From Flagellimonas sp. S3867 (GTDB lineage: Bacteria > Bacteroidota > Bacteroidia > Flavobacteriales > Flavobacteriaceae): DNA of 64,000 nt. Below are positions 1-7,522 of this stretch, in pieces (the first letter of the stretch is position 1; every line of letters starts with the position of its first letter). The notes beneath the pieces were generated by a model. That model was not told the DNA's origin, did no database searches, and saw only the letters and a list, made by a program, of their open reading frames with translations. The position numbers and the translations under genes were made by a program. The DNA lies in assembly GCF_014698935.1 (NCBI RefSeq), contig NZ_JACVMN010000001.1:372001-436000 (forward strand), read 5' to 3'.

Positions 1-591
1 ATTATCAATCCGAACAACTTCTCCTTTATATTTTATGCGTGCATAGCCCTGCTTGGAAAAAAGCTCCAGTGATTTAAGGGTATCCCTGTCTTCTTTTATA
101 GTAACTGGAGCCAGCAATAATAGTTTGGATTCTTCTGGTAGTGTTTTTATATAGTTAATGACGTCGGTAACGGTATTTTTTTTGACCTCTTTCCCAGAAA
201 CAGGAGAAATGGTCTTGCCGATACGGGCATATAGCAGCTTTAAGTAATCATATATTTCGGTAGTGGTGCCAACCGTAGATCTTGGATTTGTAGAGTTTAC
301 TTTTTGTTCTATGGCAATAGCTGGAGCTATACCTTTAATATAGTCCACTTTGGGTTTGTCCAATTTTCCCAAAAATTGTCGGGCGTACGAAGAAAGACTT
401 TCAACATAGCGTCTTTGCCCTTCTGCATATAAGGTATCAAATGCCAGACTGGATTTACCAGAACCGGAAAGTCCGGTGATAACCACAAGCTTGTTCCTAG
501 GAATTACGACATCAATATTTTTAAGGTTATGTAGTTTGGCACCTTTTATGATGATATTTTTCTTAGGATCAATGTTCTGAATTGCGGGCAT
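1..591 (-). CDS. uvrA: UvrABC system ATPase UvrA, N-terminal part (cut by window start)
   Basis: Only the first 197 codons lie in the window; the frame is open to base 1. UvrA is the damage-sensing ABC-type ATPase of nucleotide excision repair and loads UvrB on DNA in the cytoplasm. The first Walker [10 protein letters not shown], is at residues 40-48, followed by the family blocks [15 protein letters not shown] and [19 protein letters not shown]. The start is the ATG at 591, preceded by a -7 box at 610-617 on the minus strand. The gene is divergent from the sigma factor gene. The family identification is secure; the C-terminal part cannot be judged. Confidence 0.95.
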   Translation of the reverse strand, partial: MPAIQNIDPKKNIIIKGAKLHNLKNIDVVIPRNKLVVITGLSGSGKSSLAFDTLYAEGQRRYVESLSSYARQFLGKLDKPKVDYIKGIAPAIAIEQKVNSTNPRSTVGTTTEIYDYLKLLYARIGKTISPVSGKEVKKNTVTDVINYIKTLPEESKLLLLAPVTIKEDRDTLKSLELFSKQGYARIKYKGEVVRIDN

Positions 592-609
592 ATGTTAAAA
601 TTAGGGTAG

Positions 610-617
610 CAAAGATA
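610..617 (-). promoter_or_regulatory. Candidate -7 box for uvrA
   Basis: TATCTTTG on the minus strand matches the Bacteroidetes consensus TAnnTTTG exactly. The predicted start of transcription is near 603, about 12 nt before the uvrA ATG. No clear -33 TTG was found. Confidence 0.6.
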
Positions 618-709
618 CAATACCCGGCACTTAATACGTATATTGTATCAGTTGACATCTAAAAATGCCCAAATCACAACATAGTTTTTTTACAGGCATG
701 CTGTTTTTC

Positions 710-717
710 TATATTTG
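710..717 (+). promoter_or_regulatory. Candidate -7 box for the sigma factor gene
   Basis: TATATTTG matches TAnnTTTG. It would give a leader of about 115 nt before the ATG at 839. That leader contains a short GGGAGACCC hairpin near 803-812. No convincing -33 element is visible. Confidence 0.4.
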
Positions 718-838
718 ATGTGTAATTAAAAAGCTGATAGGCCTATACAGAAATAATTACTTTTTTAAAATTAAGCTGATAACTCTAAGTCTTTCTTTGT
801 AAAGGGAGACCCCTAATTTTAACCAAAAAGTAATTTGT

Positions 839-1420
839 ATGGAACTGCAGATTGATGACTCGATATTAGTAAAGAATTACATTGCCGGAGATGAAAAAGC
901 CCTTGAAGGCTTGATCAACAGGCATAACCAAAGAATTTCCAGTTTTATTTATTCTAAAGTATTGGATAGGGATGTCGCAGAAGACATCTTCCAAGATACC
1001 TTTATTAAAGTGATAAAAACACTTAAAAGGGGTACTTACAGTGAAGAGGGTAAATTTTTACCTTGGGTGATGCGAATTGCCCATAACCTGATCATCGATC
1101 ATTTCCGTAAGAACAAAAGAATGCCCAAGTTTGAAGGAAATGACGATTTCAACATCTTCTCCGTAATCAAGGATGATAAACTAAATGCTGAAAAACAAAT
1201 CATAAAAGACCAAATCGATAGTGATTTGAGCCTTTTGATTGATGAATTGCCCGAAGATCAGAAAGAAGTACTGATTATGCGTATCTATAAGGACATGAGT
1301 TTTAAGGAAATATCCGAAAACACTGGTGTCAGCATCAATACTGCCTTGGGAAGAATGCGATACGCGCTGATCAACCTAAGAAAAATCGTAAATAGAAATA
1401 ATATCGTTTTAACGAATTAA
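839..1420 (+). CDS. ECF-type RNA polymerase sigma-70 family factor
   Basis: A 193-residue extracytoplasmic-function sigma factor. Region 2 spans about residues 22-90 (IFQDTFIKVIKTL, then LPWVMRIAHNLIIDHFR). Region 4 spans about 130-183 (LPEDQKEVLIMRIY, then the helix-turn-helix MSFKEISENTGVSINTALGR). No anti-sigma gene follows; a 47-residue conserved protein lies 72 nt downstream on the same strand. The sequence resembles the widespread Bacteroidetes ECF group ending in RMRYALINLRK. The Porphyromonas gingivalis PorX partner SigP may belong to this group, but that is from memory and unproven. Sigma factor assignment is certain; the regulon is unknown. Confidence 0.93.
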   Translation: MELQIDDSILVKNYIAGDEKALEGLINRHNQRISSFIYSKVLDRDVAEDIFQDTFIKVIKTLKRGTYSEEGKFLPWVMRIAHNLIIDHFRKNKRMPKFEGNDDFNIFSVIKDDKLNAEKQIIKDQIDSDLSLLIDELPEDQKEVLIMRIYKDMSFKEISENTGVSINTALGRMRYALINLRKIVNRNNIVLTN

Positions 1421-1492
1421 TCTGCATTCCATCGAACACAGCAATATTTCCATATTAGCGGCGTTATCTAATTGTAACATTAATGCTAGAAT

Positions 1493-1636
1493 ATGGAAAA
1501 TATTTACTCTGAAGAACAAAAAACCGTTAAATCGGTAAAAGCTAGACGAGAAACAATAGACTTCTTACTTAGCTACTCAAAATCGATTAAAGTAGTCGAT
1601 TACAAAAAACACAAATTTGAAGTTACTTTAAACTAG
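1493..1636 (+). CDS. Small conserved protein (47 aa) next to the ECF sigma factor
   Basis: An ATG-to-TAG frame of 47 codons starting MENIYSEEQKTVKSVKARR. The predicted protein is charged, soluble and probably helical over residues 5-30, ending in a short beta-like KHKFEVTLN. There is no signal peptide or membrane segment and no family I can name. I recall near-identical small proteins beside this sigma factor in other Flavobacteriaceae. It sits between the sigma gene and a strong bidirectional terminator, so the two genes are probably co-transcribed. Function is unknown; a regulatory partner of the sigma factor is only a guess. Confidence 0.7.
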   Translation: MENIYSEEQKTVKSVKARRETIDFLLSYSKSIKVVDYKKHKFEVTLN

Positions 1637-1653
1637 AAACTTCAAAAACTAAC

Positions 1654-1690
1654 AAAAAGAGCCGCAATTAGCGGCTCTTTTTATTTTTAT
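1654..1690. terminator. Bidirectional intrinsic terminator between the sigma unit and nth
   Basis: A perfect 10-bp stem, AAAGAGCCGC / GCGGCTCTTT (1656-1665 and 1671-1680), has the 5-nt loop AATTA and T-rich flanks on both strands. It ends the plus-strand sigma unit and the minus-strand nth gene, whose stop codon lies inside the stem. Confidence 0.9.
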
Positions 1691-2330
1691 GGTATTCGTT
1701 CAATACTGTTTTTCTGCCGATTGTCTTGGTTATGATGTCCTTTTCCAAATCCCAACCTCTGGCAGGAGAGTATTCACGGCCATACCAAATAATCTGTAAG
1801 TGTAGCTTGTTCCATATTTCTTTTGGAAACAATCTTTTGGCATCCCTTTCTGTCTGTACAACATTTTTTCCGTTACTAAATCCCCAACGGTACATAAGTC
1901 TGTGAATATGCGTATCCACAGGAAATGCAGGAATGCCAAATGCTTGGGATACCACGACACTTGCGGTTTTATGACCTACAGCAGGAAGTTCTTCAAGCAG
2001 TTCCATTTCTTTGGGAACCTCGCCATTGTATTTTTCAATCAAAATTTCGGACAATCCATGTATTCCTTTGGATTTCATTGGAGATAGCCCTACGGGTTTT
2101 ATTATTTCTCTAATTTCTTCGACGCTGAGTTTCACCATATCATATGGATTGTCCGCTTGGGCAAATAGGCGGGGAGTAATCTGATTTACCCGCACATCTG
2201 TACTCTGTGCCGACAACAAGACCGCAATCAATAAAGTATATGGGTCTTTATGATCAAGAGGAATGGGTATGGTTGGGTAAAATTCATCAAGGGTGTTAAG
2301 TACAAAATTTACCTTGTCCTGTTTCGTCAT
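1668..2330 (-). CDS. nth: Endonuclease III, cysteine-free form
   Basis: A 220-residue DNA glycosylase/AP lyase of base excision repair for oxidised pyrimidines. The helix-hairpin-helix is LEELPAVGHKTASVVV (residues 112-127), with catalytic Lys121, and VDTH gives catalytic Asp139. Escherichia coli Nth ends in a four-cysteine 4Fe-4S loop. This protein has no cysteine at all and ends in a short basic tail, so the cluster is absent. The length matches the family. It is the last gene before the shared terminator and lies back-to-back with bcp, 36 bp away. Confidence 0.93.
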   Translation of the reverse strand: MTKQDKVNFVLNTLDEFYPTIPIPLDHKDPYTLLIAVLLSAQSTDVRVNQITPRLFAQADNPYDMVKLSVEEIREIIKPVGLSPMKSKGIHGLSEILIEKYNGEVPKEMELLEELPAVGHKTASVVVSQAFGIPAFPVDTHIHRLMYRWGFSNGKNVVQTERDAKRLFPKEIWNKLHLQIIWYGREYSPARGWDLEKDIITKTIGRKTVLNEYHKNKKSR

Positions 2331-2345
2331 ATTAGATTAGCTTTG
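2314..2345 (+). promoter_or_regulatory. Candidate promoter for the peroxiredoxin gene
   Basis: The -33 TTG at 2314-2316 and -7 box TAGCTTTG at 2338-2345 are separated by 21 bp, within the Bacteroidetes range. The predicted transcription start is near 2352, giving a leader of about 15 nt before the ATG at 2367. The promoter overlaps the 5' end of divergent nth. Confidence 0.6.
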
Positions 2346-2366
2346 AAAAATTTTAAACCTGATTAA

Positions 2367-2819
2367 ATGAATACACTGAAAGTGGGGGATAAAGTACCTG
2401 AATTTTCTTCAATAGACCAAGATGGAAACACCATAAATCTTACCGATTACCAAGGAAAAAAGTTGGTGGTTTTTTTCTACCCAAGGGCAAATACGCCTGG
2501 TTGTATCTTGGAAGCCTGCAACTTAAGAGATAATTACGAAGAATTGCAAAAACAGGGATTCGAACTTTTAGGGGTTAGTGCCGATTCACAAAAAAAACAA
2601 TCAAACTTTAAAAACAAATACAATTTTCAATTTCCCCTACTGGCAGATGAAGATCATACCGTTCTCAATATTTTTGGTGTCTGGGGTCCTAAGAAGTTTA
2701 TGGGGCGGGAGTTTGATGGAATCCATAGAACCACTTTTGTAATTGATGAAAAAGGTGTAGTGGAAAATGTAATTGCAAAGGTGAAGACCAAAGACCATGC
2801 ACAACAGATTTTGATGTAG
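2367..2819 (+). CDS. bcp: Thioredoxin-dependent peroxiredoxin (BCP/PrxQ type)
   Basis: A 150-residue cytoplasmic peroxiredoxin that reduces hydroperoxides with electrons from thioredoxin. The active site FYPRANTPGCILEACNLRD carries the peroxidatic cysteine and a second cysteine five residues on, the atypical 2-Cys arrangement of the BCP group. Later family blocks are GVSADSQKKQSNFKNKY and FPLLADEDH. The start is ATG at 2367, behind a good promoter. Its divergence from nth places two oxidative-damage genes on one short intergenic region. Confidence 0.93.
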   Translation: MNTLKVGDKVPEFSSIDQDGNTINLTDYQGKKLVVFFYPRANTPGCILEACNLRDNYEELQKQGFELLGVSADSQKKQSNFKNKYNFQFPLLADEDHTVLNIFGVWGPKKFMGREFDGIHRTTFVIDEKGVVENVIAKVKTKDHAQQILM

Positions 2820-2859
2820 GCATTTAAAGACGCAATTGGTAAAACAAGAAAATAGGCCT

Positions 2860-3582
2860 ATGAAATATATAGTTCTTCTTACGATAGCATTAGTTTCCAG
2901 TGTTTATTTTTTTGATGGCAAAATGAAAAACAACATGAAAGCATATACTGTTTTAAAAGCTCAATTTGATGAAGGTGAAAATGTAAGGCCTTTGAGCGAT
3001 GATTTATGGAACCAATCAATAGTAATGACCGATTTCTCCCAGCCTTGGAGACATGAACCAATGCAAGAAACTAGTTTTAGGGCCTTACACACAGATAAAT
3101 ACCTCTATCTAAGGTATGATGTAAAGGATAACGACCTTATTATCTTTGATAATTACCAGAACAAGCGGGATATTATCCGATCAGATAGAGTTGAAATTTT
3201 TCTGAGAAAAGATGCAGATTTAGACCGGTACTATTGCTTGGAAGTTGACCCTAACGGAGCTATATTGGACTTCTCCGCAACCCATTATAGGCAATTCGAT
3301 GATGATTGGACATGGCCAAAAGGTCATTTGTTTACCTACGGAACAATCATGGAAGGTGGTTACAGACTCGATATGATACTTAGTAAAGAATCTTTGGAAA
3401 ATTTAGGATTGGTCAAAGAAAATGTATTGGAAGCTGGAATCTTTAGAGCGGACACGGATATGGTATCAGATGCTGAAAATCCAGATGGGGATTTTAAATG
3501 GATTACGTGGGTGGACCCAAAAACCAAAGAGCCGGATTTTCATGTTCCTACATCATTTGGCCAGTTATTGCTGTCCGAATAA
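2860..3582 (+). CDS. Secreted carbohydrate-binding family 9-like protein
   Basis: About 240 residues from the ATG at 2860. An in-frame TTG at 2836 would add eight residues, but the ATG places the hydrophobic segment YIVLLTIALVSSVYFF at the N-terminus as expected for a signal peptide. The body resembles CBM9-like sugar-binding domains, with the typical blocks LYLRYDVKDND, DRVEIFL and YYCLEVDPNGAILD. It probably binds a carbohydrate in the periplasm or outside the cell. No catalytic domain is attached. It lies 40 nt after bcp and could be read from the same promoter. Confidence 0.75.
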   Translation: MKYIVLLTIALVSSVYFFDGKMKNNMKAYTVLKAQFDEGENVRPLSDDLWNQSIVMTDFSQPWRHEPMQETSFRALHTDKYLYLRYDVKDNDLIIFDNYQNKRDIIRSDRVEIFLRKDADLDRYYCLEVDPNGAILDFSATHYRQFDDDWTWPKGHLFTYGTIMEGGYRLDMILSKESLENLGLVKENVLEAGIFRADTDMVSDAENPDGDFKWITWVDPKTKEPDFHVPTSFGQLLLSE

Positions 3583-3615
3583 TTGCAATTTTGCCCGGAA
3601 AAGTCTCTTTTAAGG

Positions 3616-5079
3616 TTATTTGTTGACTTCTTCTTTTTCAGGCAGTGCTTTTTTGGTGAACAGCTGCTTTTCCTTGATCATTTCAGCGATACCTTCTGGT
3701 AACATTTCTTCCCAACCTTCTTCATGGTTGATGATTCGCTTTAGCACTTCTCTTGAGAAAATGTGCATAATATCTGGATCATAGTCAATAATGTCCATCA
3801 CCTTGCCATTGTACTTGAAGAATTTGTACAGTTCTTTCATTCTAGGGTGGACCTTTACATTATTGCTGGTCATGATTTGTCCGGTAGTTGCATCCTTCAT
3901 CGGATATAGATAGACTTTCAAATCTTTAAAGAACAGCTTTCCGAAAGCTTCAAGTATACCACCACTCAAATCACGATAGTACTTTTCATCAAATACATCC
4001 ACCAAATTATTGACCCCCATGGTCAAACCTATTTTGGCCTTTGTATAATTATTAAAGTACTCAACCAGTTTGTAGTATTCCTGGAATTTTGAAATCAATA
4101 CAGTATGTCCCAAAGAACATAACAGTTCTGCGCGATCCATAAAATCTTGCTCGTCGATTTCACCGGCAGCTTTTAAGTTGGACAAGGTAATTTCAAAAAC
4201 AACTATGGTGTTTTCATATTCAACCGTCTGTTCCCGTATAAAAATGTCGTACGACTTTTGAAACATGTCCATGTTCACCTTGGTAACCGGTCTAAAACTG
4301 CCTCGTAATGCCAGTATATTCTTTTTGTAAAGAACGGATGCGGGCAACAAATTGTGTCCATCAGGGCCAAACATCACCGCATCTGTCATGTCATTCCGGA
4401 TGAGCTGTAAACTCATCAACCTATTATCTACCTCTTTAAAATTAGGGCCTGTAAAATTGACCATATCAATTTCAATAGTGTCCTTGTCAATATGATCATA
4501 TAGATACTTCAACAATTTTTTAGGTTTATGATACTTGAAAAATGCACCATAAATAAGATTTACGCCTAGAGTACCTAAAGTTTCTTGCTGTAACCTGGCT
4601 TCCGTTTGTTTAAAACGAATGTGCAAGATAATCTCGTCAAACTCCTTTTGCTTAGGATCTAGTTGAAATCGTATACCGATCCAGCCATGCCCTTTATACC
4701 GTTTAGAAAAATCGATCGTGGCAACGGTATTGGCAAAAGAAAAGAACAAATAATCCGGGTTGTTATCTCGACTTATACGCTCTTCGACCAATTTCATTTC
4801 ATGGGACAACATTCGTTTTAACCGGGCCTGGGTTACGTATCTGCCATCATCTTCGCCACCATAAATGGCATCACTAAAAGCTTTATCATAAGCACTCATG
4901 GCTTTGGCAATGGTGCCAGAAGCACCTCCAGCCCGAAAAAATTGTCGCGCTGTTTCTTGTCCCGCACCTATTTCGGCAAACGTGCCATAGATATTCGGAT
5001 TTAAATTTATTCGAAGCGTTTTCGCCTTAATAGAAGGGATATTTTCGAAAGCATGTACATTGTTAGGTGCAGTGGCCAT
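3616..5079 (-). CDS. Large conserved protein of unknown function (YGTFAEIGAGQE family)
   Basis: 487 residues with no signal peptide or membrane segment. The N-terminal signature NPNIYGTFAEIGAGQETAR is one I have seen in proteins from several phyla, sometimes labelled nicotinate-nucleotide adenylyltransferase. I find no HxGH or ISSTxxR nucleotidyltransferase motif here, so I do not accept that label. Other striking blocks are AGGASGTIAKAMSAYDK (about 51-67) and MLSHEMKLVEERI. The C-terminus is charged. It is a single gene, divergent from the metallohydrolase at 5156. The gene is certain; its function is unknown. Confidence 0.85.
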   Translation of the reverse strand: MATAPNNVHAFENIPSIKAKTLRINLNPNIYGTFAEIGAGQETARQFFRAGGASGTIAKAMSAYDKAFSDAIYGGEDDGRYVTQARLKRMLSHEMKLVEERISRDNNPDYLFFSFANTVATIDFSKRYKGHGWIGIRFQLDPKQKEFDEIILHIRFKQTEARLQQETLGTLGVNLIYGAFFKYHKPKKLLKYLYDHIDKDTIEIDMVNFTGPNFKEVDNRLMSLQLIRNDMTDAVMFGPDGHNLLPASVLYKKNILALRGSFRPVTKVNMDMFQKSYDIFIREQTVEYENTIVVFEITLSNLKAAGEIDEQDFMDRAELLCSLGHTVLISKFQEYYKLVEYFNNYTKAKIGLTMGVNNLVDVFDEKYYRDLSGGILEAFGKLFFKDLKVYLYPMKDATTGQIMTSNNVKVHPRMKELYKFFKYNGKVMDIIDYDPDIMHIFSREVLKRIINHEEGWEEMLPEGIAEMIKEKQLFTKKALPEKEEVNK

Positions 5080-5141
5080 AACCTGAATTTTATTGAAAAC
5101 AAAGTTACACTCTTAATCAAATCTATTAAATAAATAAGTTA

Positions 5142-5149
5142 TAATTTTG
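5142..5149 (+). promoter_or_regulatory. Candidate -7 box just before a start codon
   Basis: TAATTTTG matches TAnnTTTG. It ends only six bases before the ATG at 5156, so the transcript would be leaderless from that ATG or carry a leader of about 12 nt from the ATG at 5168. No -33 element is evident. Confidence 0.45.
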
Positions 5150-5155
5150 ATTTTA

Positions 5156-5932
5156 ATGGATGATGTGATGACCATTACTTTTTTGGGAACAGGAACCTCC
5201 CAGGGAATACCCATAATTGGAAGTGATCACCCTGTCTGTTTGAGCAAGGACCCAAAAGATAAAAGACTTCGGGTATCGGTTCTAATCTCTTGGAAGGATT
5301 TTAATTATGTAGTTGATTGTGGACCTGATTTTAGGCAGCAAATGCTCTCCAATCCTATCCCGAAATTGGATGGAATTTTGTTTACCCATGAACACTCTGA
5401 CCACACTGCTGGGATTGACGATATTCGCCCTTTCTTTTTTAGACAAGGCGACATTCCAATTTATGCACACGAAAGAGTGGTGCAATCCCTAAAAAAACGT
5501 TTTGATTATATTTTTGCGGATGAGGATAGGTACCCAGGAGCACCGGCATTGAATGTAAATCTGGTGGAAAAAGATACTACCATACAATTAAGCGGTTTAG
5601 AGATCATACCCATTGAGGCATATCACAACAGATTATCGGTATTTGGATATCGTTTTGGTGATTTTGTGTACCTAACCGATGTAAAACGCGTAGCTGATGA
5701 TGAAGTCAATAAAATTATGGGCGCTAAAGTGCTGGTGATCAATGCGCTTCGAAAACAACCCCACCATTCGCATTTTAACTTGGAGGAAGCCTTGACCTTT
5801 GCAAAGAAAGTTGGGGCAGAAAAAACCTATTTCACCCACATTAGCCATCTATTGGGATTTCATTCAGAAGTTGAAAAAGAGTTGCCCAAAAATGTGTTTT
5901 TGGCCTATGATAATTTACAATTAAAGATTTAA
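5156..5932 (+). CDS. Metallo-beta-lactamase-fold hydrolase (PhnP-like)
   Basis: About 258 residues, cytoplasmic. The metal-binding motif THEHSDHTAG has the HxHxDH signature. The fold begins TFLGTGTSQGIP, and later ligands are in YLTDVKRV and THISHLLG. This subgroup includes PhnP, a cyclic-phosphate phosphodiesterase, but the substrate here is unknown. Starts at 5156 and 5168 (MTITFLGTG) are both possible; an upstream in-frame TTG at 5147 lies inside the promoter box and is unlikely. The membrane protein gene at 5938 follows after 5 nt, so they are probably co-transcribed. Confidence 0.85.
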   Translation: MDDVMTITFLGTGTSQGIPIIGSDHPVCLSKDPKDKRLRVSVLISWKDFNYVVDCGPDFRQQMLSNPIPKLDGILFTHEHSDHTAGIDDIRPFFFRQGDIPIYAHERVVQSLKKRFDYIFADEDRYPGAPALNVNLVEKDTTIQLSGLEIIPIEAYHNRLSVFGYRFGDFVYLTDVKRVADDEVNKIMGAKVLVINALRKQPHHSHFNLEEALTFAKKVGAEKTYFTHISHLLGFHSEVEKELPKNVFLAYDNLQLKI

Positions 5933-5937
5933 GACCT

Positions 5938-6432
5938 ATGAAAAGTAAAATCTTCCTTTACCTATTTGTTTTTGCAGCGTTGATTGTGTTGTTTCAATTT
6001 ATTAGCGCGAGTAATTTACAGAAAAGTATGAATTCCAATATTGAAAAGCTGGAAACGAAAGTTGCTGACCTGACCGATTCTTTACAACAATCCCAGTTGA
6101 AAATATTGGATATCCAGTATTTTTCGTTGGAAAACAATGACGATGCATTGGCGTATTATGACCATCTGAATTTAAAGCATCCCGCGCGATACATTGAAGA
6201 TAAGCTATTGGAAACCAATGAAAAAAAAGGAAATAATCCTTTAGTACCTTATGATGGGATGGAGAGTGATTTTAAAATCAACAAAATCAAAGTGCTGAAT
6301 CATAAATGGTTATTGGCCGATTTTTCCGATGGAAAGTATTGGGGAGATTTGGTTATAAAATATGAACTTAAGGATGATCTTGGTGTAGATTTCACCTTAC
6401 TGGATCATTTGCTCTACACCCGAAGTAACTAA
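5938..6432 (+). CDS. Membrane-anchored protein of unknown function
   Basis: 164 residues. One N-terminal hydrophobic segment (about 4-24) is followed by a short coiled-coil-like helix, NSNIEKLETKVADLTDSLQQSQ, then a compact domain containing KWLLADFSDGKYWGDLVIKYEL. The protein is probably anchored in the inner membrane with the domain outside. No family is recognised beyond similarity to flavobacterial hypothetical proteins. It follows the metallohydrolase by 5 nt and is likely translated from the same mRNA. Confidence 0.75.
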   Translation: MKSKIFLYLFVFAALIVLFQFISASNLQKSMNSNIEKLETKVADLTDSLQQSQLKILDIQYFSLENNDDALAYYDHLNLKHPARYIEDKLLETNEKKGNNPLVPYDGMESDFKINKIKVLNHKWLLADFSDGKYWGDLVIKYELKDDLGVDFTLLDHLLYTRSN

Positions 6433-6455
6433 TTAATATTAAAAGGTTGTTTCAT

Positions 6456-6482
6456 TGTCATGCTGAGCTTGTCGAAGCATGG
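6456..6482 (+). repeat. REP-like palindromic repeat (TGCTGAGCTTGTCGAAGCA type)
   Basis: TCATGCTGAGCTTGTCGAAG followed by CATGG. The perfect 6-bp arms CATGCT (6459-6464) and AGCATG (6476-6481) enclose an 11-nt loop. I recognise the core CTTCGACAAGCTCAGCATGAC as a short intergenic repeat that recurs in many bacterial genomes, including Bacteroidetes. It lies between two convergent genes. Only one copy is in this window. Confidence 0.65.
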
Positions 6483-6525
6483 TGTGCGCTTAGACACAAA
6501 TAACACGAATATTGAAGAATAGTGT

Positions 6526-7185
6526 TTAAATGTGTTGATTTAACCAATCCCTAAACGAATAAAAGTTTTGTTGTGAAACCCCATGCCCGATAGGAAACTC
6601 CTCATAGGTATGTTTAATTCCCAATTGGTTAAGAAAAGCTGGTGTTTTTTGGGCCCATTCCAAAGGAATCACCTGATCCACCTGCCCATGTGAAGCATAA
6701 ATATTGAGGGAACTGTGGTCTTTTTCTTGATAACCATCAATCATAATATTTGCATTGATGTAACCGCTTAATGCAATAACATTCTTTATTTTTTCCGGAA
6801 ATGACAGGGCAACTGAATAGCTAAGAATAGTACCCTGGCTAAATCCCAAAAGGGTAACATTTTCCTTGTCCAACCCATAAGCGTCGCAAGCTTCACCAAT
6901 AAATGCTACTATCTTGTCTCTCGAACTTTTTGCTTGATTATCATCACTCCATTTTCCCTGTTCAGCATCAAAATTGATAGCATACCAAGCATGACCAAAA
7001 GGGTCAAGATCATAAGGCGCTCTTACAGAGATAACATAAAGCTCTTCTGGAAGTTCGGAGGCAAATGAGAACAAATCTTCTTCGTTACTTCCATACCCAT
7101 GGAACATAAAAATTGAAGGGATTTTTCCGGATTTGAGAGACGAAGGCCTCTGTAGGTGCTCCAAAGAAAGTGAGGTGGGGGACAT
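6526..7185 (-). CDS. Alpha/beta hydrolase, phospholipase/carboxylesterase family
   Basis: 219 residues without a signal peptide. The nucleophile elbow is GFSQG, the acid lies in SHGQVDQVIP, and the histidine in FPIGHGVS. The N-terminal FMFHGYGSNEEDLF is the oxyanion-hole region of the acyl-protein thioesterase/carboxylesterase group. It is probably a cytoplasmic esterase of unknown substrate. The small membrane protein gene upstream ends 9 nt before it on the minus strand, suggesting one transcript. Confidence 0.88.
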   Translation of the reverse strand: MSPTSLSLEHLQRPSSLKSGKIPSIFMFHGYGSNEEDLFSFASELPEELYVISVRAPYDLDPFGHAWYAINFDAEQGKWSDDNQAKSSRDKIVAFIGEACDAYGLDKENVTLLGFSQGTILSYSVALSFPEKIKNVIALSGYINANIMIDGYQEKDHSSLNIYASHGQVDQVIPLEWAQKTPAFLNQLGIKHTYEEFPIGHGVSQQNFYSFRDWLNQHI

Positions 7186-7194
7186 CTTAATAAA

Positions 7195-7518
7195 TTATGG
7201 AATAAAGGTAAACCATTTTTGAAAATGTTCCCCAATAATTGGAAGTGGTTTGGTTTTACCATTTATAGCTTGTAAGAATCCGTACCCCCAAATGACAAGG
7301 TATAACAGATATAATCCAAGTGATGCATAAGCAATACCGGTAAATGTCAGTACAATGGCCATCGCATGAAAAACCAAATGGATTCCAAATGCCTGCCGGG
7401 TATGAAATCTGGCAAAAGCATTTTTCGGTTCAATATTCATGGTTATGGCAATTAAACTTCCTACTATGGTAAGATAGGCAATAATGGCGGTGGTTCTTCC
7501 AGAATTTGTTTTGCTCAA
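7195..7518 (-). CDS. Small multi-pass membrane protein (DUF4870/Tic20-like)
   Basis: 107 residues with three hydrophobic segments and the motif RFHTRQAFGIHL, typical of the small four-helix DUF4870-like proteins (AFxxRQA block). Function is unknown. It lies 4 nt downstream of the dihydroorotase-like gene and 9 nt before the esterase, so it sits inside a minus-strand run that begins at the BatA-like gene. Confidence 0.75.
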   Translation of the reverse strand: MSKTNSGRTTAIIAYLTIVGSLIAITMNIEPKNAFARFHTRQAFGIHLVFHAMAIVLTFTGIAYASLGLYLLYLVIWGYGFLQAINGKTKPLPIIGEHFQKWFTFIP

Positions 7519-7522
7519 AACG

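Noticed and set aside
3616..5079. Call as nicotinate-nucleotide adenylyltransferase
   Set aside because: No HxGH or ISSTxxR motif in the 487 residues; the label, if used elsewhere, is not supported by this sequence.
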